Made by a program: the position numbers and the translations under genes. Positions 33,469 to 46,449 of a stretch of 64,000 nt of DNA are shown here, one piece after another (within the stretch, counting starts at the first letter, position 1; every line of letters begins with the position of its first letter). Below the pieces are notes generated by a model. It worked only from the letters and a program-made list of their open reading frames with translations. It was not told where the DNA came from and ran no database searches. Source of the DNA: Hygrophila difformis (Eukaryota > Streptophyta > Magnoliopsida > Lamiales > Acanthaceae); assembly GCA_030278955.1 (NCBI GenBank), contig JAOANR010000009.1, positions 41,316,945 through 41,380,944 on the forward strand, in the 5' to 3' direction.

Positions 33469-34566
33469 ATGGCACCAAGGGGACAACCGCGAAACCAACC
33501 CATTGCACCACAAACTAATGAGATGCCGCAACACCCCACTGAGCCAGCTCAAAATATGGGTGATCAAAACCAAGGTGGGCAAGGAGCCCCTGTATCGAAT
33601 AACATAGGCGACCGTCTACGAACAATCGATGAAGTCATGATTGTGCTAGGGAACGCACAAGTAAACCAAGGCCAAGCTGCGACGGTGCCTCCGCCCCAGG
33701 CACGTATTAACTACTTGGCTATGGTGAATCCTTACCAGCCGCCACACTATGCCGGTGAGGAGGCCCCTGCCAAGTTAGAAGAGTGGATAAGAACATTTGA
33801 CAAGCTGTTAAACGCAATGAAGTGCCCGGACGAGGAAAAGGTGCACGCGACCTCATACTACCTGGGAGGCGAGGCAGATGACTGGTGTCAAGTCACCCAA
33901 GGGGAGTTGACTGAGGAGGAAGAGCCCTATTCGTGGGCAGAATTCATGGAGTTGCTCAGGGATCATTTTTATCCCATGAGCACAAAGGCTGCTCTGTGTG
34001 AGGAATTCATGTCACTGAAACAGGGACATCAAACGGTGCAGGAATACTACACCCGCTTTAAGGAATTGGTGCAATTTGGGCCAAGATTGGTGCCGACGGA
34101 TGTAGAAAAGGCGCAAAAATTTGAGATGGGGCTAAATCTGGCGATTAGAGAGGTGATCATGGGGGTACACTACCCTGACTTGCAAGCTGCGTACGATCGT
34201 GTAGTGGCTGTCGCAAGAGTACAACAACTGAAAAGAAAGATTGTTGAGGAGTCCAACCGGGGTTCCCAGGGACAAGATAAAAGGAATAGGGACAACCGAC
34301 CTGGTAACAATGCGGGAGGAAACAACTTTCGGGGAGGCCCGAATAGAACCCCTCAGACCAACAATGGGGGAAACAATGGGAGGACCTTTAACCAAAGCAA
34401 CCCGGTGCCACCATGCCCAAGGTGTGGCTGCCCTCACCTGCCGAGGGGACGCCCTCGGCAGGGTGCGTGTTATCGGTGTGGTCGTTCTGGCCATCGAATG
34501 CATGAGTGCCGGACTCGGGTTGAAAACATCACCAAGAGGGAGGACTTGGTTACGGGACCGGTGTAG
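33469..34566 (+). pseudogene. gag: Gag of gypsy element 1
   Basis: Starts at ATG 33469 (MAPRGQPRNQPI), after AACAG. An Asn/Gln/Pro-rich N-terminus is followed by the retrotransposon gag domain ([47 protein letters not shown]). A basic Asn/Gly-rich linker leads to the zinc knuckle CYRCGRSGHRMHEC (about 34468-34509). TAG at 34564 ends the frame, and the same frame continues with another TAG at 34660 into protease, so gag-pol was originally one ORF. Confidence 0.85.
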
Positions 34567-37500
34567 CCTCGTAATCAGGGTGGTCGGAACGGCAACAACC
34601 AGGGGTATCGATCCCCTCAAAATCAGAATCCCAATCAGAATCAGCGCCCTCTACAGAATTAGAACCCGAATCAGCAGCAAAACCAGAACATGAATCAGAA
34701 TCAACAGGGCAATCAAGGATGCCCGATGGGACGATTGAATGTTATAAACCAAGCGGACGTGCCTGCGCAAGGAGAAGTGATGGCAGGTACATTTCATGTC
34801 CTAAGTACACCCCTTAAAGTTTTGTTTGATTCTGGAGCTAGTTGTTCAATAATAGCATCAAGAGTTTTGCCCGAGTTAGATCTACCTAAGTGCGAGATAA
34901 TTAGCTTAGGAATTCAACTACCTTCAGGAGAAGTAGTATCATGCTCTAAACGTTATAATGGAATTCCTGTAGTGATCAAGAATGTAGAATTCTTTGCGAA
35001 CTTGGTAGAATTTGACTTAAGGGACTTTAACGTTATACTGGGTATGGATTGGTTGTCCCAGTATAAAGCAGTGATTGAATGTCAAAAGCAGAAGATCACC
35101 CTGTCAAAAAGTAGGGGAAAGAGAGTTATCTTTTACTCTCAACCCCCTGAGAGGAGCCACAAGGTTGTTAACGCTCTTAAGCTGTATAACTTAATGCTTA
35201 AGGGGTGCGCATTATATGCATGCTACATTCAAAACCTTGAGGCAGAGTAGACTAAGGTTGACAACATCCCAGTAGTGAGAGAATACCCGGATGTATTTCC
35301 CGAAGATGTTCCTGGCATGCCACCTGAGCGAGATCTTGAATTCACCATAGATCTCATTCTTGGAATGGAACCTGTTTCAAAAGCTCCATACCAGATGGCG
35401 CCGTTGGAGATGAAGAGTTGAAGGAGCAAGTCGAAGAGCTGTTGGGGAAAGGATACATAAGGCCGAGCCGAGTACTTCTCCATGGGGAGCACCGGTCTTA
35501 TTTGTTAAGATGAATGACGGAGGATTACGTCTTTGCATCGACTATAGGGGACTCAATCAAGTGACCATCAAGAATAAGTATCCCCTACCGAGGATTGAGG
35601 ATCTATTCGATCTATTGAAGGGAGCTTCGGTGTTCTCGAAGATCGACTTGCGATCTGGTTATCACCAACTGAGAATAGCCGCGAAGGATATTCCAAAGAC
35701 GGCGTTCCGAACTCGTTATGGACAGTACGAGTTCACAGTGCTATCCTTTGGGTTAACAAACGCCCCTGCAATGTTCATGAACCTCATGAACAATGTATTT
35801 AAAGAATTTGTTGGATCAGTGTGTAGTGGCATTCATTGACGACATCCCGATCTACTCGAAGAGCGAGGAAGAGCATTCCCAACATTTACACCAAGTGTTA
35901 GAGATCTTGCGCAAAAATCAACTCTATGGAAAGCTGTCCAAATGCGACTTTTGGTTGAAGGAGGTAGCATCCCTCGGACACATAGTATCCACTGATGGAG
36001 TTTCAGTGGACCCGACGAAAGTTTCAGCAGTAACGGAGTGGGAAGCGCCGATAAGTCCAACGGAAATAAGAAGTTTTCTTGGACTAGCTGGATATTATAG
36101 GCGATTTGTGAAGGACTTCTCAAAAATAGCACGTCCTTTGACCCAGCTATTGAAGAAAGGAGTAAAGTACGAGTGGACTAGTGAGTGTGAGACAGCGTTT
36201 CAAGAGCTAAAGAAACGACTCACGACTATACACCCATATTCGCTCTACCATCGGAGGATGGTGACTTCGAGGTTTATAGTGATGCTTCGAAGGAAGGATT
36301 GGGATGCGTTTTGATGCAAGATCAGAGGGTCATTGCATATGCATCACGGCAGTTGAAACCTCACGAGGAGAATCACCCGACACACGACTTGGAGTTGGCA
36401 GCAGTCGTATTCGCTCTGAAGATATGGAGACATTATCTTTATGGGTAAAAGTGTCAAATGTTTACTGATCACAAGAGTCTCAAGTACATATTCACTCAGA
36501 AGGAGTTGAATTTGAGACAGAGGAGATGGTTGGAGCTGATCAAGGACTATGATCTAGAAATCTCCTACCATGAAGGAAAGGCTAATGTGGTAGCCAATGC
36601 CTTATGTCGGAAGACCCAACATGTGGTAAATTAAGTGGTGATTCTGCCGGAATTGTACATGGATCTGGCAAGGTTGAACCTAGAGCTTGTGCATACTGGC
36701 ACTGTGAATGAAGTGGTCAACGCAATAGTAGCTGAGTCGACCATATTTGACGAAATCAAGCTAGCCCAATCGGGTCACGAGAAGTTGGAAAGAATTAAGA
36801 AGAGCATTGCCGATGGAAATTCAATAGGGTTTTTTATCCATGAAGATGGAAGCATTCGCTTCAAGGGAATGTGGTTCGTGCCACAAAAATGTGTGGAACT
36901 GAAACAAAGATTGATGGAGGAAGGGCATAACACACCATACTCGATTCACCCAGGCGGTGACAAGCTGTATAAGGACTTAAAGAAGAATTATTGGTGGCCG
37001 GGAATGAAGAAGGAAGTGGCAGAGTTTGTGGCGAGATGCCTCACTTGCCAAAAGGTCAAAGCAGTGCGACAAAAAACCTTAGGATTGATGCAACCACTGG
37101 AAATCCCGAGTTGGAAATGGGATAGCATCTCGATGGATTTTGTTTCGGGATTACCGCAATCACTTAAAGGGATGAATAAGATCTGGGTAATTGTGGATAG
37201 GCTAGCGAAGACAGCCATATTTATCCCAATGAAGGACACTTGGACCATGGACCAATTGGCACGAGCGTATATTGATAATGTGGTACGACGACATGGGGTA
37301 CTGCATGACATCATTTCTGATAGAGACAGTAGATTTGTCTCTCACTTCAAGACTAAGTTGCAAGAAGCTCTCGGTACACAGATTAAGATGAGCACTCATT
37401 CCACCCGATGATGGATGGGCAAACTGAGAGGACGATCCAAATATTGGAAGACATGCTAAAGGCATTTGTGTTGGAGTTTAAAGGAAGTTGGGAAAATCAT

Positions 37501-38198
37501 TTACCACTAATTGAGTTTTTCTACATAATAGTTACCATGCTAGCATCGGCATGGCACCATTCGAAGCACTGTATAGGCGAAGGTGCCGAAGCCCGTTGAG
37601 TTGGGAAGAAAGCAATAAGGCCGCGGTAGTGGGACCAAAACTTGTTGAGGATATGGCCCAACAAATTAAAGTGATCCAAGGGAAGATGAAAGCTGCTCGG
37701 GACCGACCAAAAGGTTATGCCGATGTGAGACGACAAGATCTAGAATTTCAAGTGGGAGATAAGATTATGCTGAAGATATCACCAATGAAACGGGTGATGC
37801 GCTTCGGCAAACGAGCGAAGTTAAGTCCTCGCTACATAGGACCTTATGAGATTCTGCAACGAGTCGGAAACCTAGCATATCGACTGGCTTTACCGCCACA
37901 GTTGGATTGAGTCGATAACGTTTTCGATGTTTCTCAGTTAAAGAAGTATGTGCCGGACCCGACACATGTACTTCGGCCCGAAGTGATTGAACTAGACGAC
38001 GATTTGACTTATGAAGAGGTCCCAGTGCAAATACTCGATGTCAAGGAGAGGGTGAGAAGGAGCAAGACCGTGAAAATGGTCAAGATTCTTTGGTCTAACC
38101 ATGAAGGAGAGACAACAACATGGGAATTGGAGTCAGACATGAAGGAACGTTACCCGACCCTGTTCCAAACCGATTTAACCACAGTTATAGGGACATAA
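34567..38198 (+). pseudogene. pol: Pol of gypsy element 1: protease, RT, RNase H, integrase, chromodomain; broken
   Basis: Protease motif VLFDSGASCSIIAS (about 34815) in a frame ending at TAG 35248. Frameshifts near 35410 and 35470 precede RT (35510-35839: [32 protein letters not shown]). A shift near 35810 moves the catalytic [12 protein letters not shown] to another frame. RNase H (about 36270-36630) is split by further shifts and by a stop near 36446. Integrase (36635-37411) has the HHCC region ([22 protein letters not shown]) and the core ([16 protein letters not shown]). The C-terminal parts are at 37551-37910 and 37950-38198; the last holds the chromodomain (QILDVKERVRRSK, VKILWSNHEGETTTWE). 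Domain order PR-RT-RH-INT-chromodomain defines a chromovirus. Non-functional. Confidence 0.9.
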
Positions 38199-38412
38199 CT
38201 GTAAGCTTAAGGGGAGGAGGATGTAACGGCCCAAGCAACCAGTACCCCTAGTCGAGGTATGCTCAAAATTTCCATCTTAGTTCCTAGCTTGCGTTTAATT
38301 ACGTCCTAATTATGTCCTACGTGTTTCTTTTCGGTTATGCTCCTGCAGACACCTTGTTAGCACAACTAGTATCCAACTTTGAGGACGAAGTTGATTTCTA
38401 AGGAGGGTAGAC
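38199..38412 (+). promoter_or_regulatory. 3' non-coding region with two polypurine tracts
   Basis: AAGGGGAGGAGGA (about 38209-38221) and TAAGGAGGGTAGA (about 38400-38411), the second abutting the 3' LTR. The phrase GAGGACGAAGTTGATTTCTA before the second tract is shared with gypsy element 2. Confidence 0.75.
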
Positions 38413-40818
38413 TGTAATACCCGCGAAATTAGTCACGCTTATTCACTTAAATAAATAAATAAATAAGTGAATGAATAAATAAAATAAAAATAAAAATAAG
38501 TGAAATTACATTCAAAGACCAAAAGAAATTTAATTGCCAAGAGCCCGTGAAGTCGGAAATAATGTAATTAAATAAATTATGGCACGGGAACCAAATGTCG
38601 ACGAACCCAAGATTTTAAACACGGAATTAATTTGAGTTTGAAATGAAATTAAAATCGAAAGTTTAAAGTCCAAGAATAACCCAAAAATCGAAGCCCAAGA
38701 ACATAGGAGGATAGAAGCCCAAAAGAGATGAGAAAAGGCCCAACGGATCGCACGACACGGCCCAGGCTGCAGCCCAGGCTAGAGCCGCGTGGTCGCCTCG
38801 CGGTTTAGGGCCATTCCCGCGCCACGGGCGCGCCAACCCTGCAGAAGCGGCTCTTGCGAGATCCTCTCGCCCGACTCCAGATTTTTCGAGGTTGGCTCCA
38901 CTTCTTGAGCCCCAAGACCTGCATATTCGAATCCCAGACATTAGGGGGTTCTTAGGGGTTATAAATACCCCCTATCCAGCTCCCGGACGTCCTTTAATCA
39001 CTCCCGCAAATCTCTCTACCATTCAAACCAATCGAAGAACCCTAGTTTCAAGTTTTTGAGCGAATTCCGGCGATGAGGAAGACCGTGGACGAGTTGAAGA
39101 CTTCCCCAATCGTAGATCGGGTGGTAAGAATCGATTAGGTTCTGTTTTAACTCGTTAATAGTCAATGTCTATGACCTAACAATATGAATTTTACTTGTAT
39201 TCGTGAATCGGGACCAAAGGGAAGAAGACGGCGGAATCTGGACGCGTACGAGGTTCCCGGAGGCTAAATCAATTAGATCTAAGACCGTAGACCACATTTC
39301 CGGTAAGTTAGTTCTTAACGTAACGATTGTGGTGGCTTAAAATCGAACGAAACATAAACCTAAGAAATAAACGTAAAATCTGTCAATACGAATCCATGAG
39401 TGTGCTGTTTTAAAGATCTAATTTTTCCGACCATTTTGATTGCTTAAAACAAAAAACTAAAAACTAAGATTCTGTTCCTAAGATTATAATCTACACTGTG
39501 TAAAATTTTTAGAATTTTTTTTATCAACGTTTGACGCCCCAAATCTGATCTGGTTTCCTATGATTATTCTGAATTTTTTGAAAATATGACAGCATGGTGT
39601 TTCGAACATGATCCTTATTTTTGTAATTGATTTAGGCCAATCAGCTCTGGTAGTAAAAAAAACAAGTTGTAAATAATTGAGTCTAGAACATGCCTGTAAA
39701 ATTTTAGAATTTTTGGAGTCCGTTTGTTGAGTCGAAAAATTGAATTATGAATAGTAGGTCGACTCTGAAACCTTACAACATGAGTTTTCTGTGGAAAATG
39801 TGATTTTTAACTTATTTCCTCACTTTATTTCAAAAAAGGTAAAACATGAAAGTTGTTCATGAGGATGTTTTGGAGCTACTGTGCAAATTTCAAGTCATTC
39901 GCCCTTAACACGAATTTTTAAACTCAAAAGGAGCGAAATGTGAAGAAACACGTACTATATTTTGTGAAATTGAGATTTTCTAAACAAACGTCCTTTCGAA
40001 AGAATTTTTTTTTTCTTTCAAAAATCACGTTATGACTTGATTGAACACTATTTAGGGGTAAGTGCTCTGCAGGGTGCCCCCCTAACCATTCACTTCGTGC
40101 CTATAAGGACGATGGTGACCCCTTATACAAAAATTATGCCAAAACGGCAAGAGATAGGTCCTACACTCTCGGGAGTATCCGTATGGGTTTTCCGAGACTC
40201 CAGGGTAGTACTGGGTATGGCGTATACGGCTGCGGCCGCCGGATCACCGGCTATACGAGATATTGTTGAGATTGCATTGCAATCGTGAGAAAAACTGGAG
40301 ACACTCGATTGTGGAGTAGCCGGGAACTAAAAGATGTAAATTGAGATACTTTTTAAATTAAATTATGTTTTTAATTCATATGTGTTCTTTATTCAATTGA
40401 TAGGTTATATTTATGTTTAGAATCCATGTCCATGCCTTTTTAAAAATGCAAGTAAATTCTTATTAGTTGCTTGGTCGATTTACTCAGTTAGAGTTGTGCA
40501 TGATTTAAGGTAAAAATTTTTGTGTAATTAAATTCTTTTAAACCCCATTATTGCTATGTTATGAATTAGCTTACTCAGTATTTATATACTGACAAGCCAT
40601 TGTCTTTCCTTTCTTTTTCCGTGTATGGGGAGTACGCATGACCATGTGCATTCATGGGGCTTGGGATAAATAAAACATTTTCATGATGTCGCTTTTCTTT
40701 GAACTTTATTAGACATTATGTTTGGCCATGTCGGCCCGATTTTACATTTCGCTGCAATTTACCGTAATTAGCGCATGGGATATACTATATTGTTAGTTAT
40801 AATATGATGGGCTATATC
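38413..40818 (+). repeat. 3' LTR of gypsy element 1, first part
   Basis: Matches the 5' LTR from TGTAATACCCG to about AATATGATGGG, where the Mutator-like element interrupts it. The rest is at 46550-46676. Confidence 0.9.
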
Positions 40819-41129
40819 GGGAAATGTCAAATAAAGGCCAGGTGCTCAAAATACTTCCGATACAAGACCAGTATACCAAAATACTCCCAATGTAAGGCCA
40901 CCAATTGTATTTAGCATTAGTTTTCAATATACAAATCCTGAAATGACAAAACAGTCCCTATTAAAAAATAACTACAAGGTATGGAATGGAGGGCAAAAAA
41001 GAAAAAGCACACAGTGGTCATGTCATCACCGGTTATCGAGGACTGCCACCGCAGTGCAATCAATGCACCCTCTCCGTTTCCCCCCTTCCTTCTCTCCATT
41101 CCCCTCCCCACGTCTCATCTCCAATAACC

Positions 41130-41965
41130 GAAGCCCTCCCCATTTTCTTTGTAACTGAAGCAAGCCCCCACTTCCTTCTCTTGATATACACCGTTCACCC
41201 CCCACGACACTCCAATTCCCCCTTATTTGAGCGTGCGGAACTGACGAATCAAACCACTCCCTTTCGCAAAATTCCGACTACACCGGGTCTCCATTTGGGC
41301 GACTCCCGCTCGCGAAACAGACGAGAACAGGTATATCATTCAGTTTGTGGAGTTAGGGTTATAGTTTATTTGATTTGTTTTATTTTGTTTGATGTTGAAA
41401 GATGAAGATTTAGGGTTTAGGGTTTGCAATTTGTGTGTAGCGATTTGGGGCTACTTCTAACACCCCATATTTCTGGTTTATTGTGTGGTTTTTGATGTGG
41501 TTTGAATGAGATTGGGAAGCTAGGTTATTGGTTCAAATTGTTTCTTGTCGTTGCAATGGATTTTAGGTTTCTGAAGTTTTTTATTTTGAATTTCATACAA
41601 GTGTCATTTTAACGATACACCGGTGATGTGCATTCGGTATGCTTGTTTGGGATTTCTGATTTGTGATTCGTTCTTTTCAATTTAGTGGAAGCGCCAGGAA
41701 GCCCTGTTTTATGTTTGTTGCGTGGTACCAGTGCCCATTTTTTCTTCATACCAGTACCGTTTTTAAAATATACCAGCAGCCCATGTTTATGTTTGATGTG
41801 TGCTATTTGATGTCGACTGAAGTGAGATTGGAAGGATTGGTTATAGGGTAAATTATTTCTTGTTTGGTGCGGATGATGTTGGGAGTTTTGAATTTTAATG
41901 CAAATCGGATACCAGTACCTGTATGATTTGCGCATGACATTGGTATAAATGAAATGTGTTGGCAG
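41130..41965 (+). other. Likely promoter, 5' UTR and first intron of the gene at 41976
   Basis: The region up to about 41330 is more GC-rich than the surroundings. A donor-like AACAG|GTATAT at 41330/41331 and an acceptor-like TTGGCAG ending at 41965 would frame a 635-nt intron in the 5' UTR, ten bases before the ATG. Inferred only. Confidence 0.35.
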
Positions 41966-41975
41966 GTATCCAGAA

Positions 41976-43711
41976 ATGGCCCCGAAACGTCGTTCCGAAG
42001 GGAAGAGAACGAAGAAGAGTGACAGCGAAAAGCGGAAAATGAATAATTGCGACAGTGAAGAGGCACAAACAAACCAGAAAACTGCAAAGACGACCGGGCA
42101 GGCTACTATTATTTCACGTTGTAGCCTGAGTGTTCTACGAGAGTCAATGAATAGCATACGGGAGAAAATTACGGACGAACAGTGGAGGGCAATCAAGTCC
42201 ACTCCATTCCAGCACTTTGTGCGAAGATTGATGTGATCTACAGCAGCAAGGCGGGGCTGCAGTCGCTGGTCGAGTGCTTTAATGCGGAGTTGGGAGTGTT
42301 CGTTTTTGGGGAGGGATTTACAGTGAAGTTCAGGTCCTGGGAATATTCTGTTGTATTAGGGCTGCAACACGAGGGCATGCTCGTACACACGAGGTGTGTG
42401 CCTAAATCGCAGTTCAGGGAGAAGTATTTCCAAAATTGCGGCAATCTGAGAAGGCAAGATATACTGGATCTCATGTGTAGCTTGGCTGGCACCGAGAACA
42501 GCCTTGATTTCGCACGGGCGTTTGTTTTGGCGGTATTCTGCTGCGTCCTCTTCCCGGTGTCGACTTACACCCTCCCCGATTTTTTTGTCCACCACGTGGA
42601 CAAGTTGAAGATGCTGAGGGAGTACGCCTGGGGTCTTGCGGCGTATGAATGGGTCATAGAGTCGATGCGGCGGATCAATGAGGAGTAGAAGACTTATATC
42701 GATGGATGCACCCTGGGTGTGGTGGTAAGTTATCCATATTTATCATTTTTGAGAATGGAATACCATTCTCGTGCATAAGGAACGATATGAAGCTCAACGA
42801 CGGTGTTATTTTGTAGGGATGGTTCTACGAGCGATTCCCTCACATGGCTGAGCCACTCATTGAACCGGTGATACCGAGGTTTGTGCGGTGGAAGGAATCT
42901 TTTGGAATAGTGCAGCAGTGTAAGGAGGATCTTGGGGAGCTTCGGAAACATCAGTGTCGGCCACTTATGACAGTGCACCCGTATGAAATGCCTTTAACAC
43001 TGGTATTAATTGATCGTAATGGTTGTATTTTTCTGTTACCCGGGAAGACCGAGAAAGAGGCAGCGGACGAGGAGGTATCAAGCAGTGAGGGGGAGGACGA
43101 GGACTCTGTGCCCGAGGCCTTGAGTAATATGGGGGTGAATAAGAAGGTGGTCGTGAAGAGGAAGCCCGTTGCGAAGGCGGAGGTCAGTGATGAGTCGGAG
43201 TACGTTGCGGAGTCTTCTGAGGGCACCAGCGACAGCGAGGATTATGCCGCCTAGGACGACGGTTGCGGATCCCATTGATCATGCTAAGGCAGATCGTGAG
43301 TGTGCTCTATCTCCTGTTCCACTATCTGCATACGCTCCGATGGTCCTAGCCTTGACCGTACTGTCTAGATTCCCTGCATGGCCCCGTGCCAGGCGAAAAG
43401 GCGTCAAAGAAGTTCAACCTGCCTCTACAGTGGCCACTACTGATGTCCAGACTGTTCCCATACCCACTCCGGATGCCCCAGCAGTTCCCGCCCCCACGCC
43501 GGATGCCCCAGCAGTTCCCGCACCCCCGCCGGATGCCCCAGCAGTTCCCGGACCCACTCCGGATGCCTCAGTACCTCCCGCACCCACGCCGGATGCCCCA
43601 GCAGTTCCCGCACCCACGCCAGATGCGCCCACCACTGATGCTTCCAAGCCGAATGACGATGATGCCGCTTCCTTTCATGACCTGAATTGGTTGATCGATT
43701 ATGATCACTAG
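41976..43711 (+). pseudogene. Plant-mobile-domain-like gene carried by the Mutator-like element, broken
   Basis: ATG 41976 opens a Lys/Arg-rich, nuclear-signal-like N-terminus (MAPKRRSEGKRTKKSDSEKR). After a frameshift near 42220 the frame 42182-42688 reads LQSLVECFNAELGVFVFG, SWEYSVVLGLQHEG, FARAFVLAVFCCVLFP and EYAWGLAAYEWVIESMRR. This is the layout of plant mobile domain/DUF1985-type proteins (ligand, VLGL, ARAFLL..LFP, WG.A.yEW). After TAG 42686 the frame continues (YIDGCTLGVVV) to a GT-AG intron 42725-42816 (92 nt, phase 0), then GWFYERFPHMAEP and an acidic Ser/Glu stretch to 43254. A further shift near 43240 leads to a Pro/Ala repeat and an acidic end (DDDDAASFHDLNWLIDYDH missing its first residue is read as DDDAASFHDLNWLIDYDH). 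The family is associated with transposons and with MAIN/MAIL1 in plants. Assignment is by pattern only. Confidence 0.5.
43466..43630 (+). repeat. 30-bp coding minisatellite (Pro/Ala repeat)
   Basis: Five full units and a half of 30 bp (43466-43495, 43496-43525, 43526-43555, 43556-43585, 43586-43615, then 43616-43630), each encoding a variant of TPDAPAVPAP. In frame with the last part of the plant-mobile-domain-like gene. Confidence 0.9.
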
Positions 43712-45183
43712 TTTGATTATTTGTTGAGTATTGATACAGTTTTATGGGTTGATGGATTGATAGTACTGTTTTGCCGTTTGAATGGTTGTTGGTATTTTGC
43801 TTTTGATGAATGGTCCATGGTTGTAGCTGGACAATTGTGGTGATGATGTTCGTTTGTTGGTATTGTCCTAGGTGATGAATGGTATTTTATGCTGAACAAT
43901 CGTTTTCGCCTCTAATAACTTGGATAATCTTGTAAAACAATGTGTATAATCTTGAAACCAAAGCAATGTATTGGACTAAACTAAGTAATCCTGGAACACA
44001 ATTCACTATGTTCAAACTTCATGTTCCTATAATGGTTCATATAAGTGTTGGTATATTGCATAAATGGAGAAAGTAAGAGAGTTGAAAATGGCTAAGTGAT
44101 GTTCACTAGGTTCGATATGGCTAATGGTTGTAAAATGAAACAGCTCTCAGTAAATTCACAACAATAAGCTTCTACAACACCCTTAACAACAATAAACATT
44201 ATAACGGTATGAATCGAGAAAGTCAATGATATAGATAGCGACAGACAATGGTACTTGTTTTCTTAAATAATGGTATTAGAATTTAACATTACTGGTATAC
44301 TAGTTGATCCACATAGTTGATCTTATAAAACGCCGAAACAGCGCCCAATTGCATCTTTACGTATGCCAACATTGTAGTTTAATTCGCCTTCAACGATAAT
44401 AGCGATTTAGCGGCATCAAATAGTGTAAGATATCATGTGTGAGTGAGTAAGATGTTATAAGTGTGACCCTTCCATTTACATACCTAAGTACCCATCCATT
44501 CAAAACATCAATGCAATAAACATTATTACTTTATATGTTTGTTCATGAGTGACCATGCAATTTTTTTCCTGTGACCATTTTGGGGTGATCACTTATGAGG
44601 ATGCATGTGGAACAATGACTTGATTAATTTTGACTTCTTGATGTGTTGAACAACATCCGTATTTTCACACAATTGTTGGTATTATTTCTCCATTACATTA
44701 GTGTTTTCTTGACCAATTGACTTGTATTTTTTCAGTTCTGTCCTATAAAGTGTAAATATGATGTGCGCGACTCTTGTTCGTGAACTACGCCATCTGAAAC
44801 CGATCATTTCATTGCATTCAAAATGGTATCATATATCGAAACTATCCTCATACAGGATAGATTCAAGTACTGAAACCATGCAAAATCCAAAACAATAATT
44901 GCACGATATCAGTGTTTGTTGTGTGTATAAATGGTTTTCTGTTTACCCGGTGTATGGTGTTCTCCTTTATGACAACTGGTACTCTCATTAATTAAAAGAC
45001 TTCATCAAACAAAATGGCAATGAGGAGCACAACATTTCAATTTTTGCAGATTGATGTGATTCATCAATAACATCAACAATGACACAACAATAAATATTTG
45101 TCAATTTCTCACATCTCAATGTCTTATACTTGTCATACACTAATACCCACCTCCAAAATATGTGCATGAAAACTAATGTTGTA
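43712..45183. other. Interior of the Mutator-like element, no gene seen
   Basis: AT-rich DNA after the gene. Occasional GGTATT-rich words are the only regularity. No ORF of note. Confidence 0.45.
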
Positions 45184-45444
45184 CTTCTTCTATTTTTTAT
45201 TAATTGCTACGGACCCACCCAACACGTAGTCCAATACATATTTTTAAACCATTAATAACTCAAGTTCGGTACATGTGAAAATTCTAAAAATTTGATATTA
45301 AAAAACTACAAGAGGAGACGAATCCAACAAGATCTCACTTGGCTATATTTTAACTTGTATAACTATGATAGAACTTTAAGTCAAAGTGTTTGTGTGAACA
45401 GTGTCACATTTCAACATGTAGCATTTGAAACAAAACAGAGGAAG
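45184..45444 (+). mobile_element. Stowaway-like MITE, copy 3
   Basis: 261 bp flanked by TA (45182-45183 and 45445-45446). Ends CTTCTTCTATTTTTTATTAA and AACAAAACAGAGGAAG. Shares GACGAATCCAACAAGATCTC and TTGGCTATATTTTAAC with the other copies. It lies inside the Mutator-like element, so it is the innermost insertion of this nest. Confidence 0.8.
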
Positions 45445-45446
45445 TA

Positions 45447-46449
45447 GATATTGGTATTAATTGTAAAAGTGACATTTGAAATGTTCCAATGTTTGTTCAA
45501 ACATTGGATATTCGTGTTAGTGTAAAATATCTTTGTGTAGGCATTGGTATTCAACATTTTGTTGTTCTTCAATTTAAGAAAACATTAATCAAATAGACAA
45601 TATAAATAGGCAAACAAAATCAATATTAATACTTTTTTAATTAGAATCAAATAGGTAATGAGTAATAATTTAGAGCAACTTTCAAATGTATACCTCAATA
45701 ATATAAAAAAATAATTTATTTACTATTTTCAATATTTTTTTGCCATTTAAAACATATACTGCACTACTTTATAATATTAGAGAAAATTATATTTTTTTTT
45801 TCATTTTCTATATCTTTTAAAAATTCATTGACTTTAAAAAATTCATTCCCACCCCACAAATTAAGAAATAATATATTTTGATCATTAAACATTCCTTTAA
45901 TATTCTTGTCATTTAAAACAAAATAAAATATAAAAATACAATTGAAAAACTAAATACAATTTTGAATAATTAAATTAATATAAATAAGGTAAAATAAATA
46001 GAATAATAAAATATTATAATGCAAAAAATAAATAATATTATGTAAATTAACAGTAATAATATAAAATTAAAAATGGAATAATAAAAATATATTTAGTTAA
46101 ATAACTAAAATTATATATTTTAAAATTCAAAATGAAATGAAATAATTGAATAATGCAATTAAATAATATAAAATAGAAAGTAAATAAAAATTTAACTACA
46201 ATAAGATACTAGGAATTTAAAAATACAGAAAATAATTTAAAATAAAATATAATGGCAAAAAAAATTAAAAATAAAGTAAAGTAAAAGACAGCAAGAAATT
46301 CAATTGAAAGAAAAAAGATAAAATAAAAAACTATCTCATCTTCCTGTGACATCAGCGGTCAGAGAACAGTACAAAAGTAAGGGTATATTGGTACTTTCAT
46401 AAAAGATTTTGATTATTCACTTATTTTTAATGCAGAGGTCCTGATTTTG
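45447..46449. other. Very AT-rich interior of the Mutator-like element
   Basis: Over long stretches only A and T with few C/G. No coding or structural feature seen. The right TIR begins at about 46450. Confidence 0.5.

Noticed and set aside
43414..43647. Gly/Ala-rich antisense ORF (77 codons)
   Set aside because: It is the reverse of the Pro/Ala minisatellite, a low-complexity shadow.
45780..46400. AT-rich stretch as an origin or matrix-attachment region
   Set aside because: Composition alone is not evidence; it is the interior of a transposon.
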